Made by a program: the position numbers and the translations under genes
NCBI RefSeq assembly: GCF_900461555.1
Contig: NZ_UGOX01000001.1
Coordinates: forward strand, 3,299,501 to 3,363,500
Direction: 5' to 3'
DNA length: 64,000 nucleotides
Origin: Legionella quinlivanii
Lineage (GTDB): Bacteria; Pseudomonadota; Gammaproteobacteria; Legionellales; Legionellaceae
The notes under the pieces: model-generated
What the model saw: the letters and a program-made list of their open reading frames with translations, nothing else
Told to the model about the DNA's origin: nothing
Databases searched by the model: none
Shown: piece after piece, positions 60,432 through 64,000 of the stretch
Layout: each line of letters opens with the position of its first letter
How positions within the stretch are numbered: the stretch's first letter is position 1

Positions 60432-60432
60432 A

Positions 60433-60942
60433 ATGAATAAATATTTAACTACCGTCGAATTGCAGAAAGAATCCATGAAATTTTCCGCAGGACACACCAC
60501 TATATTTTCGGCCACCGAAAGAGAACCCCTGCATGGCCATATGTATGGCGTGTATCTGGCGTTAACTACCTGGGTAGAAGAAAATGGAATGACCTTTGAC
60601 TATCGCTATTACAAACAGCGCATCCATAATCTTTGTCGTTTTTTGAATCAAACATTTCTGATGCCCCAGTATTCTCCGTTTCTTACATTTTCAGAAGATG
60701 AAGAATATTATTATTTTGTGTTTAACAAGAAAAAAATACCCTTCCTGAAAGAAGACGTCACCTTAATGCCTTTGACCAATATCACCGTAGAAGAATTATC
60801 GCGCTGGTTTGTTGAGGAATTAATTAAGGAAAAAGAAGAATTGGACAGGCACCGTATTGAAAAAGTCCTGGTAAAAGTGTTTTCAGCTCCCGGCCAATCA
60901 GCAAGCCATGAGTGGCAGCGGCAACCACAGGCAGGCAAATGA
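60433..60942 (+). CDS. 6-pyruvoyl-tetrahydropterin synthase / QueD-family protein lacking the catalytic Cys
   Basis: About 169 residues from ATG 60433. Zinc ligands: FSAGH and the HGH of PLHGHMYGVYL. The Cys that lies four residues before HGH in QueD-type enzymes (CGRLHGH) is replaced (REPLHGH), with Glu nearby as in PTPS-III proteins that replace FolB in folate synthesis. FDYRYYKQRIHNL is the second conserved block. It overlaps priA by ATGA. Confidence 0.75.
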   Translation: MNKYLTTVELQKESMKFSAGHTTIFSATEREPLHGHMYGVYLALTTWVEENGMTFDYRYYKQRIHNLCRFLNQTFLMPQYSPFLTFSEDEEYYYFVFNKKKIPFLKEDVTLMPLTNITVEELSRWFVEELIKEKEELDRHRIEKVLVKVFSAPGQSASHEWQRQPQAGK

Positions 60943-62918
60943 CTGAGGTTCTTAATGTGTGCATACCCCATACCATGCGGGATAGTTTTGACTACCTGGC
61001 CAATGGAATACAGGCAGCTTCCGGCTGCAGAGTCTATGTGTCATTTCGCAATAAAATCCGGCTGGGTATCGTAACCGGCAAGTCAGACTCAAGCCTGCCG
61101 GCAGACAAATTGAAAGCTATTAGTGAGTTGCTGGATGAAGAACCGATCATCAGTGACGAGATACTGAAACTTTGTCGTTGGATCAGTCAGTATTACCAAT
61201 CCCCACTTTCCGAGGTGTTGCCGCTGGCCTTGCCTAAAAAGCTGCGTGATGGAAAAAACTTAAAACCCTTAACTATCGAGCCATTACTGCCCCTGGAGGA
61301 AAATCAGGTTAAAAACCCTCTTTTGCTCAATGAACAACAGGCACTGGCCGTTAAGGAAATTCAGGCACATCTTCACCATTACCATTGTTTTCTGCTTTAT
61401 GGGGTAACCGGCAGCGGCAAAACCGAAGTGTATTTGCAAACCATCAGCAAAGTGCTTGCCCAGGGACGGCAGGTTCTCATTCTGGTACCTGAAATTGGCT
61501 TAACACCGCAATTGCTGCGACGATTCCAGGAACGTTTTGACTACCCAATGGCGGTTATTCACTCGGGGCTTAATGAAACCGAACGAAGCAAGGCATGGCA
61601 ATTAGCCGCAGCGCATCAGGTGGGGCTTGTCATTGGAACCAGAGCCGCTGTCTTTACACCTATGCCCCGGCTAGGCCTAATCATCATCGACGAGGAACAC
61701 GATAGTTCATTAAAACAAATGGAAGGCGTGCGTTACTCGGCCCGCGATACCGCTTTAATGCGTGCTCATACCGCCAATATTCCGGTTATTCTGGGTTCTG
61801 CCACCCCCAGTCTCGAAACACTTCACAATACCAGACTGGGAAAATATACAAATCTGCCTTTAAATCACAAAGCACTGAATCAATCCGCTTTACAATTTCA
61901 GGTCATTGATCTGCGAAATACCCTCCTTAATCAGGGATTGGCACCGGCGACCCTGCAGGCAATTAAAGAACAGCTTCAGCAAAACAATCAGGTCCTCATC
62001 TTTATTAACCGCCGCGGTTTTTCTCCTGTATTATTCTGCCAGCTCTGTGGATGGATAGCGGATTGCCCTGGCTGCGACAGCCATTTGACCTTTCATCGGC
62101 AAATTAATCGGCTAATTTGTCATCATTGCGGCTTTAATCAGTCAGCGCCTTCGGGCTGCAGGAAATGCAACAGTCCGGGACTTCTGCCTTTGGGTACAGG
62201 TACCCAGCGCCTGGAAGAGTTTTTGCAGGACGAATTTGCCGATTATCAGATTATGCGGGTAGATCGTGATGAAGTGAGTCGAAAAAACGAGCTTAGCAAG
62301 CGGCTTGAGCTAATCACCAAAGGGGAAGCACAACTCATTGTCGGCACCCAGATGATGGCCAAGGGACATCACTTTCCCAAACTTACTTTGGTGGTTATTG
62401 CCGATGCGGACGCCGGCTTTTTTCACCCCGATTTCCGAGCTATTGAACAGTTAGGTCAATTATTGACTCAGGTTTCGGGACGCGCCGGCAGAGCCTCCCT
62501 GGCTGGAAAAGTGATTATTCAAACGCATGTTCCGCAAAATCCCTATCTTAATTTGTTGATTAGAGAAGGTTATAACGCTTTTGCCGATGCCTTGTTAACA
62601 GCGCGTCAGCAGGCCGCCTTGCCTCCCTTCCACTATATGGCTTTAATCCGGGCACAGGCACGACAACCCGATAAAGTGATGGCGGCCCTGCAGGAAATGA
62701 AAAACCGTTTGTCTACTTCCCGGATTACTGTCCTTGGCCCGGCACCGGCTCCGATGGCGCGAAAAGGCCATCAGCATCGCATGCAGTTATTGCTTAAGTC
62801 GCCCACGAGAAAGCCGCTGCAAAATGCGTTGACCCAACTTCGTGAATGGTTAACAATAGATAAAACCCATTCCAGCGTTCGCTGGAATGTTGATATTGAT
62901 CCTCTGGATTTATCATGA
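60939..62918 (+). CDS. priA: Primosomal replication protein N' (PriA helicase)
   Basis: About 659 residues from ATG 60939, overlapping the PTPS-like gene by ATGA. DNA-binding N-terminus, Walker A GVTGSGKTEVYL (about 155-166), DEEH box IIDEEHDSSLKQ (about 250), GTRAAVF, and the zinc-binding cluster CQLCGWIADCPGC / CHHCG / CRKC (about 368-415) with helicase motif VGTQMMAKGHHFPKL. It restarts stalled replication forks. Coupled to a thioesterase gene by another ATGA overlap. Confidence 0.96.
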   Translation: MTEVLNVCIPHTMRDSFDYLANGIQAASGCRVYVSFRNKIRLGIVTGKSDSSLPADKLKAISELLDEEPIISDEILKLCRWISQYYQSPLSEVLPLALPKKLRDGKNLKPLTIEPLLPLEENQVKNPLLLNEQQALAVKEIQAHLHHYHCFLLYGVTGSGKTEVYLQTISKVLAQGRQVLILVPEIGLTPQLLRRFQERFDYPMAVIHSGLNETERSKAWQLAAAHQVGLVIGTRAAVFTPMPRLGLIIIDEEHDSSLKQMEGVRYSARDTALMRAHTANIPVILGSATPSLETLHNTRLGKYTNLPLNHKALNQSALQFQVIDLRNTLLNQGLAPATLQAIKEQLQQNNQVLIFINRRGFSPVLFCQLCGWIADCPGCDSHLTFHRQINRLICHHCGFNQSAPSGCRKCNSPGLLPLGTGTQRLEEFLQDEFADYQIMRVDRDEVSRKNELSKRLELITKGEAQLIVGTQMMAKGHHFPKLTLVVIADADAGFFHPDFRAIEQLGQLLTQVSGRAGRASLAGKVIIQTHVPQNPYLNLLIREGYNAFADALLTARQQAALPPFHYMALIRAQARQPDKVMAALQEMKNRLSTSRITVLGPAPAPMARKGHQHRMQLLLKSPTRKPLQNALTQLREWLTIDKTHSSVRWNVDIDPLDLS

Positions 62919-63307
62919 CACAAAAAAATAAAGTACATCAGCGCATTTTTTCCATTGTCTGGGGCGATATGGATGCCCTGGGGCATGTCAATAACGCACG
63001 CTATTTTGACTATTTTCAAGAAGCGCGGATTGAATGGCTGGCAACGCTGAACATTGATCTCAAAAAAAATACAGGACCTGTGGTTATTCATACTGCTTGT
63101 ACCTATTTAAAGCCGGTTATTTATCCCGCTACTCTGGTGCTCGATAGCAGCATTCACAGTATTGGCCGCTCAAGCTTTGTCATTGACCATGACTTGTTTC
63201 AAAATGAGGAATTAATGGCCCAGGGCATCAGCAAAGTGGTCTGGGTGGACTATAAACTGAATAAATCCATTCCTATTCCTGATGAGATTCGGAACTGTTT
63301 CATTTAA
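62915..63307 (+). CDS. 4HBT/YbgC-type acyl-CoA thioesterase
   Basis: 130 residues starting in the priA stop. Hotdog fold with WGDMDALGHVNNARYFDYFQEARIEWL, whose Asp is catalytic, and KPVIYPATLVLDS. It hydrolyses an acyl-CoA of unknown chain. The coupling to priA is probably transcriptional. Confidence 0.85.
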   Translation: MTQKNKVHQRIFSIVWGDMDALGHVNNARYFDYFQEARIEWLATLNIDLKKNTGPVVIHTACTYLKPVIYPATLVLDSSIHSIGRSSFVIDHDLFQNEELMAQGISKVVWVDYKLNKSIPIPDEIRNCFI

Positions 63308-63352
63308 TTGAGCGGGGGGGAGTTTTCGCAATTATCTGTAGGTCCGTGGTTT

Positions 63353-64000
63353 TCACACCGTTGCAGTTCTCACCGGAATATCGATTAACTCATGACCATC
63401 TTCTTTTTTAAGCTGAATAAAAATAACGATTGAGGCAAAAGTCAGTAGGGACATGGCAATAAAGGTCAAATGAAAACTTCGAATGCTCAACGCCGGATCA
63501 TGGCCCAGACTCGCTGAAATTCTGATAAGCAATGCCGCGGCGGCGACCCCGAAACTTTGTGCGAGCTGCTGAGTGGTACTGACAATACTGGTCGCCGCAC
63601 TCATTTCTTCTGCATCGACATTCGCATAAGCCAGAGAATTCATTCCGGTATATTGCAAGGATATTAATAATCCGTAAAAAAAGCTGAGCAGTCCTATCGC
63701 GACGAAGGAGGTCTGTGCGTTAATGAATGCAAACATGCCAAGCGCGATACCTACCAGTATTGTATTTACAATTAACAGTTTTTTATAACCGAGCCAGCGC
63801 AGGATATGCACCGACAAGGGTTTTACGATCAGCACTCCCAAAGCCGTAGGGGCCAGTAATAATCCGGAAGTCTGCGAGTTATACCCAAGGCCGATTTGGA
63901 GTAACAGCGGCAATAAAAAAGGAAAGCCTCCGAATCCAAGCCTGGCAAACAGATTCCCCAGTATTGATACCCGAAAGGTTCGTATGCGAAATAGTTCGAT
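63353..64000 (-). CDS. MFS transporter (DHA2/EmrB-like), N-terminal part beyond window
   Basis: 215 codons are visible and the frame is open to the edge, so the 5' end is outside. Five to six hydrophobic helices remain, with FGGFPFLLPLLLQIGLGY and SGLLLAPTALGVLIVKPLS as in multidrug efflux pumps of 14 helices. The last 15 residues are polar. Drug or metabolite exporter; substrate unknown. Confidence 0.8.
   Translation of the reverse strand: MELFRIRTFRVSILGNLFARLGFGGFPFLLPLLLQIGLGYNSQTSGLLLAPTALGVLIVKPLSVHILRWLGYKKLLIVNTILVGIALGMFAFINAQTSFVAIGLLSFFYGLLISLQYTGMNSLAYANVDAEEMSAATSIVSTTQQLAQSFGVAAAALLIRISASLGHDPALSIRSFHLTFIAMSLLTFASIVIFIQLKKEDGHELIDIPVRTATV

Overview
The window looks like a chromosomal segment of a Legionella or close relative (gammaproteobacterium, moderate GC). 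Supporting genes are a type II-secretable T2 ribonuclease resembling SrnA, a PlaA/PlaC/PlaD-type GDSL lipase, an ankyrin protein, several large orphan proteins of the kind Legionella encodes in bulk, and a protein with a phosphoinositide-kinase-like core. Housekeeping genes (glmS, tex, smpB, guaC, priA, a tRNA-Lys) are interspersed. No phage, plasmid, transposase, rRNA or CRISPR array was seen.

Layout. 1-9.7 kb: a synthase-dependent exopolysaccharide locus. It has a TPR/beta-barrel exporter (5' end off the window), a HEAT-repeat membrane protein and a family 2 glycosyltransferase on +; a TviB-type nucleotide-sugar dehydrogenase and a sugar epimerase converging on -; then a membrane PAS-GGDEF-EAL protein behind a short His-rich leader ORF. 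9.8-20.6 kb: mostly unrecognised proteins plus tRNA-Lys, a MerR-TipAS regulator with a clear 19-bp-spacer promoter driving an SDR with an altered active site, a LuxR-type regulator, and the kinase-like protein. 20.9-32.7 kb: guaC, PhoH/PIN, bcp, smpB, GDSL lipase, glmS, tex, a YciA-like thioesterase and an unknown follower. 33.0-35.5 kb: one reading frame encoding adenylate kinase, cytochrome P450 and adenine-phosphoribosyltransferase-like domains, interrupted by a single in-frame TAG. 35.6-44.5 kb: small membrane protein, LysR/VOC divergent pair, HD-domain protein behind two DnaA boxes, PRC-barrel protein, orphan protein, GIN-domain lipoprotein, T2 RNase, metallo-beta-lactamase-fold lipoprotein, cold-shock protein. 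44.7-51.7 kb: the complete Bat (moxR-DUF58-DUF4381-batA-batB-TPR-batD) operon on -. 51.9-64 kb: DJ-1/PfpI protein with full-length LigD, ankyrin protein, a pterin/tRNA-modification/replication cluster (Dus, pteridine-reductase-like SDR, MidA-like methyltransferase, PTPS/QueD-like protein, priA, thioesterase), and an MFS transporter running off the right edge.

Two families of non-coding intergenic repeats punctuate the window. Family A is an 83-85 bp palindromic element with GTCTTTGCGA ends, in five copies, one inside the bat operon. Family B is a roughly 118-bp element with inverted ends containing a CCCCGC-TTTAT-GCGGGG hairpin. In two B copies one end has been amplified into short tandem arrays (3 x 18-19 bp and 8 x 21 bp).

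The strongest candidates for something undescribed are the adenylate kinase-P450-APRT fusion with its amber codon, the exopolysaccharide locus, and the kinase-like protein at 18.9 kb. All calls come from reading the sequence and translations; no database search was run. Start codons were moved inward from the longest frame where a Shine-Dalgarno (SD) site or domain boundary supported it.
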